64,000 nt of DNA from Gordionus sp. m RMFG-2023 (lineage: Eukaryota > Nematomorpha > Gordioida > Chordodea > Parachordodidae): the NCBI RefSeq assembly GCF_954871325.1, contig NC_088775.1, positions 63,589,561-63,653,560 on the forward strand, read 5' to 3'. The notes beneath the pieces were generated by a model. That model worked only from the letters and a program-made list of their open reading frames with translations. It made no database searches and was not told the origin of the DNA. Below are positions 22,725 through 33,437 of this stretch, piece by piece (position 1 is the first letter of the stretch; every line of letters begins with the position of its first letter). The position numbers and the translations under genes were made by a program.

Positions 22725-24807
22725 CAGGGTTGGGGATATTTGTTTGAATCTTTTTTAAAATTTTGGAAAGTATCTTGTATCCAGTATCTAGGATACATAT
22801 TATTCAAAAGTATTTGTATCTTAACCAACTTTGTATTCAAAAAGATACAGATACTTTAAAAAATTTTTATATTGGTTAATTTAAATAGTATTAAAAGTTA
22901 AAATGATATTGTTTTAAGATTTAAATGTAAATTTTAATCAAAATTTAGATATTTTAAGATAATTTTTGATATATGACATTGGTCGTCATATAGCAATTTG
23001 CTAACAATTAGAACTACCATATTTGAATCATTTTATATCTGTCTATTTTAAAATTATGGAAGAAGAAAATAGAATAATATGTTTATCTTCGTCTTCAGAT
23101 GATTCTTCAACCGAAAATTATAACAATAAATTTAAACTAAGCATACTTAATGGCAAATTTTTTGAAGTACTTCAAGATGATCATAATAAAGAAATTCATC
23201 GTGACTTTGGTATTGACGAAAAAGTTATAGGAACTGTTACAGATAACGGCTCTAACTTTAAGAAAGCTTTCAAGGAGTTTGGATATTCTATGGAAGCTGT
23301 AGAGAATGACTTTGACATCAATGATGATGAATGTATAGAATTCGAAATCATTGAAAGTATTATTTAATACTTCTTTAAAATTTATTATGATATTGTAAAT
23401 TTAGTAAAAAATTTTATTCAAATAAAATTATTTATTTGTTTATTTAAGGGTCTAAAGAAGCTCAATAACATTGCCTCAACACATTCGTTGTTTGTGCCAT
23501 ATGATAAGTCTAATTGCCACAACAGATGTCGAGAGAGCTATTAAGGATTCTCCTAACATTTCTAAAATTCATCATCCTGCAATAGCTAAATGTACTAAGC
23601 TATGGAATGCAAATAATAGGCCTAAAACTGCAGAACTTATCAAAGCAGTTTTAGGAAAACAATTAGTTACACCTTGTTGCACTAGATGGAAAAGTTTGTA
23701 TGATAGTCTTCATAGTTTATTAAAATTTAAAGGCGACTACCTAAATTATGTCAAAAATTAGAATTTCCTAAATTAAGAGATATTGAAATTCAATATTTAG
23801 AAGAATATTGCAATATAATGGCCCCATTGGCTATAGCGATTGACAAAATACAGAGTGAAATCAACTACTATTATGAAGAATCAGCTCCAATTTTAAATGT
23901 CGTTAAAAAAATTACAAATTTAATTCAAACCAATCTACAATTTTGCAAACCATTAGCTATTGCCATAGAAAATTATTTAAATAAAAGATTTAAAAATATA
24001 TATGATTTTGATAACAATTTTAAAAGTGTATTTTTGGCAACTATTTCTCATGCCTATTTTAAAAATCGTTGGATTGATGGTGAAAAAGAAAAAAAATACC
24101 TTCAGGATTTGTTATTACATTAAGTTTTAATTGTTTTTAAAAATAATAAATTAATACTTCAACAAAATCTTCAATTGATGAAGATGATGATTACTTTTTC
24201 CTTAAAAGTACCACATCCAATTCTAATAATTCAATAAATGATATTGAAATAGAGGTCCTAAATTATATGAAAGATGACAGGCGGAGTATAAATATGTTAG
24301 TCATAAATATATAAAAGAAATATTTATTAAATATAAAAATATTACCCTCCTCAACCCCCGTTGAAAGATTATTTAGCTTTGCTAATATGGTTAATAGACC
24401 AAATCGTCAAAGATTGAACGATAAATCATTTGAAAAAGTAATAATATTAAAAAATAATTCTGATTTATGATGCTGATTTATTATTATTTACTAATTATAT
24501 AATTATTAAATGGAATATCGCATGATCTTTTATAATAAATTTGTTATTTTCTACAATTTATTTTAAATATTTTTTTATAAATTTATATTATAGATAAGAA
24601 AATAAAGCTTTATACATTTTGATTTTGACTATTTAAAGTTTTTTTAAAAAGTATCTTGTATCTTAGATACTTCTTTTTTTTAAAAAATACAAGTATCTTG
24701 TATCTTATATCTTATTGAAATTTTTCTAAAGGATCTTGTATCTTAATACAAAATTTTATAAAGTATCTGTATCCGAATACAATTTTCTGAAAATTTGCCC
24801 AACCCTG
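22725..24807 (+). mobile_element. hAT B-2: internally deleted copy of hAT B-1
   Basis: 2083 bp with TIRs CAGGGTTGGGGATATTTG and (reversed) CAGGGTTGGGCAAATTTTC, and a perfect 8-bp target duplication CTTAAATT (22717-22724 and 24808-24815). It is the same family as hAT B-1 on the other strand, but about 1.2 kb between exon 1 and exon 4 is missing. It is inserted in LARD-2 and is therefore younger than LARD-2. Confidence 0.95.
23023..24470 (+). pseudogene. Deleted and decayed hAT B-2 transposase
   Basis: The deletion joins exon 1 after LQDDHNK to exon 4 at IHRDFGIDEKV and keeps one open frame of 114 codons (23023-23367). The BED finger cysteines and exons 2-3, including the first catalytic Asp, are gone. 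TVTDNGSNFKKAF remains. The intron donor (GAAA|GTATT) and acceptor (TTTATTTAAG) before exon 5 are kept, but exon 5 (about 23450-24470) has several small indels and a stop relative to hAT B-1. It cannot be a working transposase. A short N-terminal product is possible but speculative. Confidence 0.8.
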
Positions 24808-25129
24808 CTTAAATTCCTGATCTTATTTCCATATTTCTGCCTAATACTCATTACATACTTTCTATCTTACACCTTTTTAAGTTAAATAATAAAAGTATAG
24901 AAATCCTTAAACTCACCCCTTAATCTCACCTCCTCCTGTATAGTTTCTAGTACTGGTGTTGTAGTTTCCCGGAAAAATTCAAAATTACATGAAAAAAAAT
25001 GGTTCTTACCTTTTTATAACAAATAACTCTTGAATTTCCAGGTTCTGTACATGCATCACTTTTTTATTCCCTACATTGCATTGTGGCCGCATTAATATCT
25101 AAGTCTATCCTTAGGTCATCGTGCACCAA

Positions 25130-25451
25130 TAAACAAACCATATTTCATAATAAGACGACCCAAATTTATTCATTAAAAACAACAACAATCTAATCTAATA
25201 TATAATATGTAGAAAAATATAATATAATAAATCATAATTATCCAATTCTTCATCTCCCAAAGGTCCACAGCTGACATCTTCTACCATTAATCTAATATCT
25301 CCAACTAGGGGTTTTTCCTAACAATAAAACCCCATGTGATCATCATCTCTTCTTCTTCCCCCAAGGAAAACTTAATTCCCCTGTCAGAAAATAACTGACA
25401 TTTTATGTATTATATTAAATTTATTTCTTCTTTTTTTCAACAATTACAACA
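25130..25451 (-). repeat. LARD-2 5' LTR
   Basis: 322 bp, differing from the other LTR mainly by a 5-bp duplication (CTAAT) near 25200. The primer-binding site follows on the minus strand. Confidence 0.9.
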
Positions 25452-25507
25452 GATATAATCATGGAAAATCGTAATATAGTTTAGTTCATAATATTATCGA
25501 TGCCATT

Positions 25508-26265
25508 ATGTACCTTATAAAATGTAATATAGCCTTTTGGGGTTCTAATTCGAATGAAGGTAATTTTATGTGTCTCATAAAATTAATGGCAAAAACGGTT
25601 TCAACTTTACGTGCATACATGGATAACAACGAAAAATTGCGGAGAAAAAAATCAGATAAAATTTCGAGACCTTATATAAATTTACTGTCATATGGCCACG
25701 TGAAAATAATAACTGAAATTATTAAGATAAAAATAACAAAAGGCATTATTCAAAAAATTAAAGAGAATCGTGCCTATAGCATCATATTAGATGGAACATA
25801 TGATGTGTCTAAAAAAGAATGCATAGCTTTGTTTTTACGGTATATAGAAGATGATCTGCATCCACATCCTGTAGAAAGGATCATACATGTTTTTACAACA
25901 TCAGAAACCAGTGGGGAAAATATAAAGAAACATGTTTTTTCTAGGTTTAATGATCTTGGTCTTCCTCTTGATTATTTGGTTGGACAAAGTATGGATGGTG
26001 CAGGGAATATGAGAGGAGTATACAAAGGAATGCAAGCTTTAATATTGAAAGAGGCTCCAAAAGCCATCAATATTTGGTGCCATGCACATCGGCTAAATTT
26101 AGTAGTTGCTCGTTTGTGGATGCAAAATTGAAATGAAAACGGCAATGGGAATATTAGATGAGTTATATAATTTTATGAATGGAGTTAGATGTCAAGGTGT
26201 GTTTGTTAAATATCAAATGAGAAAGTCCAAGAAATCTCTTAAAAGAATTATAAACACAACAAGGT
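25508..26265 (+). pseudogene. hAT A catalytic region, locus 1
   Basis: About 207 open codons (25508-26131) with the hAT/DUF4371 signatures IILDGTYDVSKKECIALFLR (first Asp), DYLVGQSMDGAGNMRG (second Asp) and WCHAHRLNLV. The next part (MGILDELYNFMNGV...) is in a shifted frame and runs to a donor at about 26264 (AACAAG|GTAAAT). It follows the right target duplication of LARD-2 directly. Confidence 0.85.
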
Positions 26266-26296
26266 AAATAAAATATTTTTAATGAAACTTATATAT

Positions 26297-27527
26297 TTTT
26301 AGAAATTGGTCATCATCCTACTGTAGAAATCTTTTTAGATGTTTATGAACATATTTTAGCATCATTAGTTGAATTAAAAGATTCTAATGACCCAAACACC
26401 ACCGATGGATTATTATCAAGAATTAAGGATGAAAATGTTTTATTAAGTCTATTTATTTTGAAAGAATTATTGAAATGTACACATGAGGCTTGTATTGAAA
26501 TGCAGGCAGTCGGTAATGATTTGGCTATGGTAACCAAATTAATACAACATACAAAAAATAAATTACAAAGACTAAAAGGTTAATATTAGTTACTATTTCT
26601 ATAAATAATTTTAAAATATAGCTAATGAAGACAATATATTTTTAAAATTACATTCCTTATCTAATAGTTTTTTAAAAAGAATAATGTAATAACTGATTTG
26701 TATAATATGAAATCAATATTCAAATTGGATCAAACAGAATTCAATAATTATGTTGAACAAAAAAAACAAGTTGAATAAATTAAAAAAATTTTAAATTATT
26801 ATTTATTGTTATAGATATAGAACGGAAATATTTTTCCCTGTGCAAAATGCAATAATTGACTATCTAAATGATCGATTTAATTATGATTGTTTAAATTTTT
26901 TATCACAAATATCCATTTTTACTCCAGCTGGAATTATGGATAATGAAAAAATAGAAGGATGGCAAATATCTAAAATCTGTCATATTTATCAATTGGATGT
27001 TCAAAACATTGTTGATGAGTATAATGATTTTCTCTCTTTTTATTTGGAGACTCAATCAATCATTTTTTGCGAAGATCTTTTGAAAATTAAAAAGAATGAC
27101 GCGTTATATATTGATGAAAGTAATTTATTGATATTTTATTTGTAATTGTATATAATTAAAGGTATTGCAAGCGATCAAACTACCGATGTTAATATCAACA
27201 GCGAATTCGTGACCAAATAAAAAAATGGATAAAATATTCTTTTATATTACCATACCGACTTTTAAATCAAATAAATTCTTATTCTAATTTAAATTTATTA
27301 TATAAATATTTATTAACCCTTCCTACAACTTCCTGTTCAGCCGAAAGAGCCATGAGTAAAATAAAAATTAACAAAACTCGAATGCGGAATAAAATTTCGG
27401 ACCCATTTTTAGAAAATTTATTGTTAATATCCAGCGAAATTGATGTTTTTGAAAAATTTACAATTGATGATATTATAACACAATTTGCATTAACATCTAT
27501 AAGGTTATCCAAATTATTAATAAAATA
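26297..27527 (+). pseudogene. hAT A downstream exons and dimerisation domain, locus 1
   Basis: Exon about 26301-26578 starts after TATATTTTTAG with WSSSYCRNLF, then shifts frame to a helical stretch (DVYEHILASLVELKDS...). Exon about 26817-27145 follows TATTGTTATAG. The last part (about 27235-27527) holds LLTLPTTSCSAERAMSKIKI then NKTRMRN, the hAT C-terminal dimerisation motif, and ends with TAA. No TIR was recognised downstream. Confidence 0.78.
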
Positions 27528-27539
27528 AGTAATGTATCT

Positions 27540-28489
27540 TTTTCACAGCGAATATATACGCTTTTAAAAAATGTAAATTTAATTTAACAATTTATAATTT
27601 CAATGCAAAATATACTATAATTCATTTTATTCTAATATTTTATATAATAGCTCTATTTACAATACATGTTTTTAATTAATTAAAAGGTAATATAGGTATG
27701 TGGAATCAAGCTAAATATACCTCTTTAAATTTATTCGTCTTATATTTTTTACAATATTTTAGATATTTTTTATAGAAATATTAATATGTTATCTCATTTA
27801 ATTCACTTATATATATTTTATGAAAATAAAGTGAATCCAAATTATGAAAAGATTGCATTATTTAAATATAAGTTGATTATCACCTACAAATTTTTAAAAT
27901 TTTTTTTCCCTAAATAGGCTTGAAAGATTTTAAATAGAATTATGCTGTAAGGTTATAAATGGTGGCTTATTATAAGATTTTTTAAATAAAATCACTATAC
28001 CATCTTAGGTCTGTAAATTTCGAGGCCGAAGGCCGCGGGATTTTTTTAGGTGGGTATGGGTAGATTTTGGAGGGTTTGCCTTCATCAAATTTTCTGCCAT
28101 GTAGACGCTGAATACCTAACAGATATAAGGGGAACATTGTTATTTTTATGATGTAACTTATATGAATGAATAATGGACGTCCGAGAATTGTATGTATGGA
28201 ATTTAAATACACTAATATTACGAATGAATGGAACATATAAATTGGCGTATTATGGCAGAATCAACTCGTGATTTAAATAATATGTAAATATAATAAATGT
28301 TTGTAAAACTCACAAATTATAAAAAATAGTTCAAAATTTGTTAAAATTATTTCCAATATCTTAAATCAAATAATTATAATCTTGTGTTTCAAATTTTCCA
28401 AATTTGATGTAAAATATGTATAGTAATTACATAAAACAAAATATTTTTAGCATATTTTAAAATTAGGGAAAATTCATTTATCCGAATGC
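27540..28489. other. AT-rich spacer with one GC-rich patch
   Basis: No gene is seen. At 28020-28080 a GC-rich patch (GAGGCCGAAGGCCGCGGG, then GGTGGGTATGGGTAG) resembles the GGCCGAAGGCC modules at 30437, 41270 and 52045. It may be the end of a decayed hAT/MITE, but no partner end was found. Confidence 0.4.
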
Positions 28490-30170
28490 CGTAAATTTAA
28501 AAATGGGATCCTTGCTGAACTTGTCCCGCCTTTTCTTATTAACTACCAATCTCCTAAATAGTTGTAGCAGTATCAAAATTTTACGAGACCCTAAGGTTTA
28601 GAATATTTTTCTAATATCAAAAACTTTTTTTAGGGCTCAAAACAAGTATATATTATTTTATTTCTAGATTTTTACGCCTGAAGTTAAAAAGTAAAGAAAT
28701 TAGAAATTACTTAATGAACCCAAAAGTAACATCTTTCCAATATCAAAATTATATAAATAAACTTAAAACAAATATCTAAAATAAAATTTTTCGTCGTGGA
28801 ATAAATTATAATGGCAGTGACACCATATTAATGCTCCAAAGGTTTAAAAAAATCTTTATAATTTCAGAAACTTTTTATTGGGTTCTAAACATAAAGAAAT
28901 AATTTTTTTTATCATTTTACATATCACACATGGAGTTTAGAAAAATAGCACTGTAAATTTATTTATAAACATAAAAGTTTTGAACATCTTCCCAATATTA
29001 AAAACTATTAACTAGGATAAAAACAAAGTTTTATAAAATTTTCATAATTTTTTCCTCGTGGACTAAATTATAATAACAGTGATAATTTCTTACTAACCCA
29101 AAAGTTTTAGAACATTTTTTAGTATCAAAATTTTAACAGGCTTAAGACAAAATTTTAATTTTTATAATTTTGTTCCTCGTGGTAAAATATAATGGAAGTG
29201 CCAATTTATTACTATACCCAAAAGTTTTAGAACATCTCTCTAGTATAAAGAACTTTAAACTACGCTTAAAATAAATTAAAAATTTTTTTTAACAATTTAA
29301 AAGTTTAAAGCAACGTCTTAAAAAAAATTCATAATTTTTTCCCTCGTGGTAAAATATAGTGGAAGTGCCAATTTATTACTAGACCCAAAGGTTTTAGAAC
29401 ATCTCTTTAGTATAAAAAACTTTAAACTATGCTTAAAATAAAATTTTCAAAAATTTTAACATAGTTTTTCCACTTGGAGTAAAATATAATGGCAGTGCCA
29501 ATTTATTACTAGACTCAGAGGTATTAGAACATCTTTTTAGTATCAAAAACGCTTAACTTAACTTAAAACAACGTTTTAAAAAATTTCCTTCTTTCCTCGA
29601 GGAATACAATAAAATGGTTTATTATTAAACGTAGATATTTTAGAACACGTTTTTACTATAAAAATAAAAAACTTTTAACAAGGCTTAAAACAACATTTTA
29701 AAAAAAAATCATAAATTTTCTTCCTCGTGGAGTAAAATATAATGATAGTGCCAATTTATTACTAGACCCAAAAGTTTTAGGATATCTTTCCAGTATCAAA
29801 AACTTTTAACTAGGCTTAAACAAAATTTAAAAAAATTTTCTTAATTATTTTTCCTCGTGGGGTAAAATATAATGGCCATGCCAATTTATTACTAACCCAA
29901 AAGTTTTAGGACATCTTTCTAATATCAAAAACCTTAAACTGGCTAAAATTTTTTTTTAATTTTCACATTTATTGTTTCCTCGTGGATTCTAATATAAACC
30001 TTTATAACTAGGTTTAAGACAAAGCTTTAAAACATTTTACTTTTTTCCTCGTGGAATACAATATAAGGGCAGTGACAATTCATTACTATAACCAAAGATT
30101 TTAGAACATCTTTCTATTCTAACATTAAAAACTTTAAATTCGGATTAAAACAAATTAGTTTAATTTTCTA
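28490..30170. repeat. Degenerate satellite, about 126-bp unit
   Basis: Ten or more diverged units marked by TTCCTCGTGGNGTAAAATATAATGG near 29052, 29176, 29343, 29470, 29595, 29723, 29852, 29978 and 30048 (spacing mostly 124-129 bp). Each is followed by CCAATTTATTACTAGACCCAAAAG and TTTTAGAACATCTTT. Units differ by many substitutions and indels, so the array is old. No reading frame. Confidence 0.88.
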
Positions 30171-30174
30171 CATC

Positions 30175-30345
30175 AAGCTAACCCAACAAGTCAACCCAGC
30201 AAGCGAACTTAGTAGGCCGACCCAGCAAGCCGACCCAGAAGGCCCAGCTGTCGGGTCGGTTCAGATCTATGGCCAAATCGATTGGTCGTTTTTTTCGCCT
30301 CAAATCTTGCTGGGTTTTCGGCCAAGCCGACCCGATAATTTAACA
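30175..30345. repeat. GACCCAGCAAGCC-rich module ending TTAACAACACTA
   Basis: Tandem 10-12 bp phrases (CCGACCCAGCAAG), then CGGTCGTTTTTTTCG-like DNA, ending TTTAACAACACTA. The end matches the TIR of the foldback at 53942-58289 (TAGTGTTGTTAA). A sister module is at 40010-40195. It is probably one end of a related element; the other end was not found. Confidence 0.55.
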
Positions 30346-30429
30346 ACACTAGTATGCATATAATAAATGATAAAATATGAAATTCAGAATAATTGTTCAG
30401 AGTTAGCAAATTTTAAAAAATATAATATA

Positions 30430-30740
30430 CTAATATAAAACCCGGCCGAAGACAGGGCAAAAGAGGGTCGAAGGCCCGCACCCTAAGGGGGTATGGGGGC
30501 AAAGTCCCCCATTAATTTTTTTTTAGTTGAGCCCCCTTAGTTTGTAAAGGCTAGCAACGCTCCTTCATTAAATAATTTAGGTTGATTTAGTTTTTTTTCA
30601 AAATATCAATGGGGTGGCGGGGGGGGGGATATTTATTAAATGATTTCTATATTTAATGGATAAATATATTTATATTTATGATGTTAGTAGATTAAACATT
30701 TATAGGGTTGTGAAAGATATAGATAATATTTTTACCATTC
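30430..30740. repeat. GC-rich CCCGGCCGAAG module and boundary of the inverted hAT A copy
   Basis: CCCGGCCGAAG...CGAAGGCCCG followed by GGGGGCAAAGTCCCCCAT matches, in order, the right half of the MITE at 51776-52159 and, reversed, 41270-41340. A 10-base G run lies at 30619. The hAT A copy breaks off at about 30745. Confidence 0.5.
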
Positions 30741-30744
30741 ATAG

Positions 30745-32454
30745 ATTATTTCTTTATATTTTCCCCACTGGTTTCTGATGTTGTAAAAACATGTATGATC
30801 CTTTCTACAGGATGTGGATGCTGATCATCTTCTATATACCGTACAAGCAAAGCTATGCATTCTTTTTTAGACACATATGTTCCATCTAATATGATGCTAT
30901 AGGCACGATTCTCTAAAAATTTTTGAATAATGCTTTTTGTTATTTTTATCTTAATAATTTCAGTTATTTTTTTCATGTAGCCATATGACAGTAAATTTAT
31001 ATAAGGTCTCGAAATTTTATCTGATTTTTTTATCCGCAATTTTTCGTTGTTATCCATGTATGCACGTAAAGTTGAAACCGTTTTTGCCATTAATTTTATG
31101 AGACACATAAAATTACCTTCATTCGAAATTAGAACCCCAAAAGGCTATATTACATTTTATAAGGTACATAATGGCATCGATAATATTATGAACTAAACTA
31201 TATTACGATTTTCCATGATTATATCAAGCTTATTTGATAGCAAATGATCTTGAATGCGTTTATTTGCAGGCCAAGTCATGTTTGCCACAATCTTTATGAA
31301 GAGAAGATGCTTCGTGTCTCTCTAAGTCATGCTTTATGTTTTTCCAATTATTTATTCCAAGTTGAGTCCAAAAAGTATTGGACTTAGGGCCACCAAACAT
31401 AATACAATATAGACAAATGACTTTGTCTAAAGTAGTGCTATAAGATAGCCAATTTCTGGGGTTGAGGGAACCATCTATATTAACCTTTCTATAATAGGTT
31501 ATATTCATGCTCCTGTTTAAAAAGTAAAAAAAATAAATACTGGTATAGAAATAATGGATGGGTAAAAATTATGAAAATTATATAATTTAAAACCTCTTCA
31601 GAGTAACAGGATATTGAAATTTATTTTTACATGGCTGACAAGGGCCTACAGCAATTATGAAATTAATCAAAATATTTGTCATCCTAAATAATATGAAGTG
31701 AAATGGGTTATTTGGTTCCTTCTTTTCGTATAGCTGAATAAGACTTGGACTTTGAATATCCTCATAATTTATTCCCTTCAAAAGTTATTATATAAATTTT
31801 ATTTAAATAAAATACCTCATGCAAAGTAAGCGCCTCATTGGAACTGGGGATTGGATGAGGAGATAATTCAATTTGTGAATCTTCAATAATGGAGATTTGT
31901 TATAAATAAAGAGTATAATTTGTTTACTTATGAAAAACTATATTTTAATAAAATTTTAGCCAAATGGTCATTTTATTCTTAGCTTACATTATAATTAAGT
32001 TTTTAATAAATGTTAGAAATATTTAAATATCCTAATAATCATAATTTATTTTCTTCAAAAGTTATATAATTCGTATTTAAATTAAATACCTCATCATGCA
32101 AAGTAAGGGCCTCACTGGAACTGGGGATTGAATGAGAAGATAATACAATTTGTGAATCTTCAATACTGGAGATTTGCTAGAAATAAAGAGTATAATTTGT
32201 TTACTTATGAAAAACTATATTTTTAATAAAATTTTAGTCAAATGGTCATTTTATTCTTAACTACCTTATAATTAAGTTTTTAATAAATGTTGGAAATATT
32301 TGAATAACCTCATAATCATAATTTATTTCCTTCAAAAGTTATCATATAATATGTATAAATTAAATACCTCATCATGCAAAGTAAGCGCCTCACTGGAACT
32401 GGGGATTGGATGAGGAGATAATACAATTTGTGAATCTTCAATAACTGAGATTTT
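30745..32454 (-). pseudogene. hAT A gene, locus 2 (inverted, 3'-truncated)
   Basis: The same gene as locus 1 on the other strand without the inserted elements: array exons 32454-32368, 32176-32090 and 31899-31816, TTF exons 31775-31594 and 31512-about 31260, then the start of the catalytic region (31108-30746, DGTY-VSKKECIALL, one codon shorter than locus 1). It stops at about 30745, where locus 1 continues with KKHVFSRF. The second TTF exon is open here (RNWLSYSTTLDKVICLYCIM), so this copy is less decayed. The acceptor of unit 1 is changed from TAG to TAA. It shares with locus 1 the frame break upstream of the catalytic region. Confidence 0.85.
31816..32454 (-). repeat. Tandem array of three hAT A N-terminal exons (locus 2)
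   Basis: Period 274-278 bp. Exons of 87 nt (32454-32368), 87 nt (32176-32090) and 84 nt (31899-31816). Each encodes ...SQIVLSPHPIPSSSEALTLH(D)E or close to it and is followed by GAG|GTATTT. Acceptors are TTTATTTATAG, TTTATTTCTAG and, mutated, TTTATTTATAA. The 84/87 difference is exactly one codon (CATGAG or CATGATGAG). The introns repeat too. Confidence 0.82.
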
Positions 32455-32465
32455 CTATAAATAAA

Positions 32466-33000
32466 GAGGAGTTATAATTTCTTTCCTTTTGAAAAACTAT
32501 ATTTTTAATAAAATTTTAGCCAAATGGTATTTTTTTTCTTAACTACATTATAATTAAGTTATTAATAAATGTTTTAATTCTAAAATAATACATGATTGAG
32601 AAAACAGTCATTAAAAATATTAAGGTTACAATGGCAAGATGATACAATTGATAGGTACAGCACAAGTGAATGTAGAATACAAAGGGAATTCACAAATTTT
32701 GAACGCGTTAATCATAAACATTAATAAAATGTTTTTGTTAGGAAGATCATGTTAAAACATTTTGAAAATATACTTGAAAGATTCATAGGCATGATAAGTG
32801 CAGATTAAAACTGCGATCACATGAAGAAATCATAAAAGAATATTATAATGACTGTAAAAACTATAGTAATCTTATAAATAGAAAAATTTGTATAAATAAA
32901 ATTGTGAAATTCATGATGAAAGTATATTATCTAAAGAAATTCTAATGGCTAAATAAAGCATAACACATAATGTAAATAAAGGGGATGAAATTCACACAGA
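32466..33000 (+). pseudogene. Gypsy protease-region fossil, locus-2 copy
   Basis: Reversed copy of 3858-4410 (IIGTAQV-type stretch, then FVKKIM-like remains). It is broken and lacks LTRs. Its presence beside hAT A in both loci shows that the duplicated unit is larger than one hAT. Confidence 0.65.
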
Positions 33001-33334
33001 TAACATTTTGAAAATAGTTGAATTCAATTCATATTTTATAGTAAAATTTATATAAAAAAAATTAAAAAAACTTTGAGATGAAAAGATTTAAATTTAAAAA
33101 TTCCTAGAATTAACATTACCTTACTTTTATTATTTTACTACATTATATTAACTTAATAAGTTTTTTTAATACTTTGGTTTTAAATTATTATTATTAACCT
33201 ATTAAACATATTGTTAAATTGAACTTTATAAAGTATATATAGATATAAAAATAGTGTGATAAACAGTTAAAAAAAATATTTAATAATAAAATATATAATT
33301 TATTTTCTCTATACCCTGACTATTTCAATATTAA
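33001..33334. other. AT-rich spacer
   Basis: No gene or clear repeat. It ends at the Helitron-2 insertion point (A at 33334 on the plus strand). Confidence 0.4.
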
Positions 33335-33437
33335 CTAGTAAAAAGCCTGTCAAAAATGACGGGGAATGGATTTTTATTCATTTTTTACGATAGATGTCAC
33401 GCCAGGTTCAAGCTCACAATATTAGGAAGCATCCAAG

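Larger units (their letters stand above)
20545..25451 (-). mobile_element. LARD-2: LTR element without coding genes, holding hAT B-2
   Basis: LTRs at 20545-20861 and 25130-25451 differ by about 5 substitutions plus a 5-bp indel (about 1.6 percent). Target duplication GATAT (20540-20544 and 25452-25456). On the minus strand it starts TGTTGTAATTG, with polypurine tract AAGGGTGGGCG next to the 3' LTR and primer-binding site TGGTGCACGATGACC (25127-25113) next to the 5' LTR. Without the nested hAT the interior is about 2.2 kb, with no pol or gag remains. The reversed locus copy keeps the uninterrupted target, AAGCTTGATATAATCATGG, near 31220. It is structurally whole, non-autonomous and older than LARD-1. 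Confidence 0.9.
19592..27527 (+). pseudogene. hAT A (ZMYM1/TTF-type hAT) gene, locus 1, split by LARD-2
   Basis: A spliced hAT transposase gene of the kind often annotated 'zinc finger MYM-type 1-like'. Order: tandem N-terminal exon units (6675, 19592, 19868), TTF zinc-finger exons (19992-20173 and 20255-about 20510), then, after the LARD-2 insertion (20545-25451), the catalytic region (25452-26265), middle exons (about 26297-26578 and 26820-27145) and the C-terminal dimerisation segment (about 27235-27527). Frameshifts occur in the second TTF exon (20337 area), at the join toward the catalytic part (TTTAG before 25478), and after WSSSYCRNLF near 26325, so it is dead. The reversed copy at 30745-32454 shares some of these lesions. 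Confidence 0.85.

Noticed and set aside
27279-27512. Minus-strand open frame
   Set aside because: Lies antisense to the hAT A dimerisation segment (LPTTSCSAERAMSKIKI on the plus strand).
28490-30170. Exon array like those in the transposase genes
   Set aside because: The 126-bp units lack a consistent open block bounded by AG and GT. It is a plain satellite.
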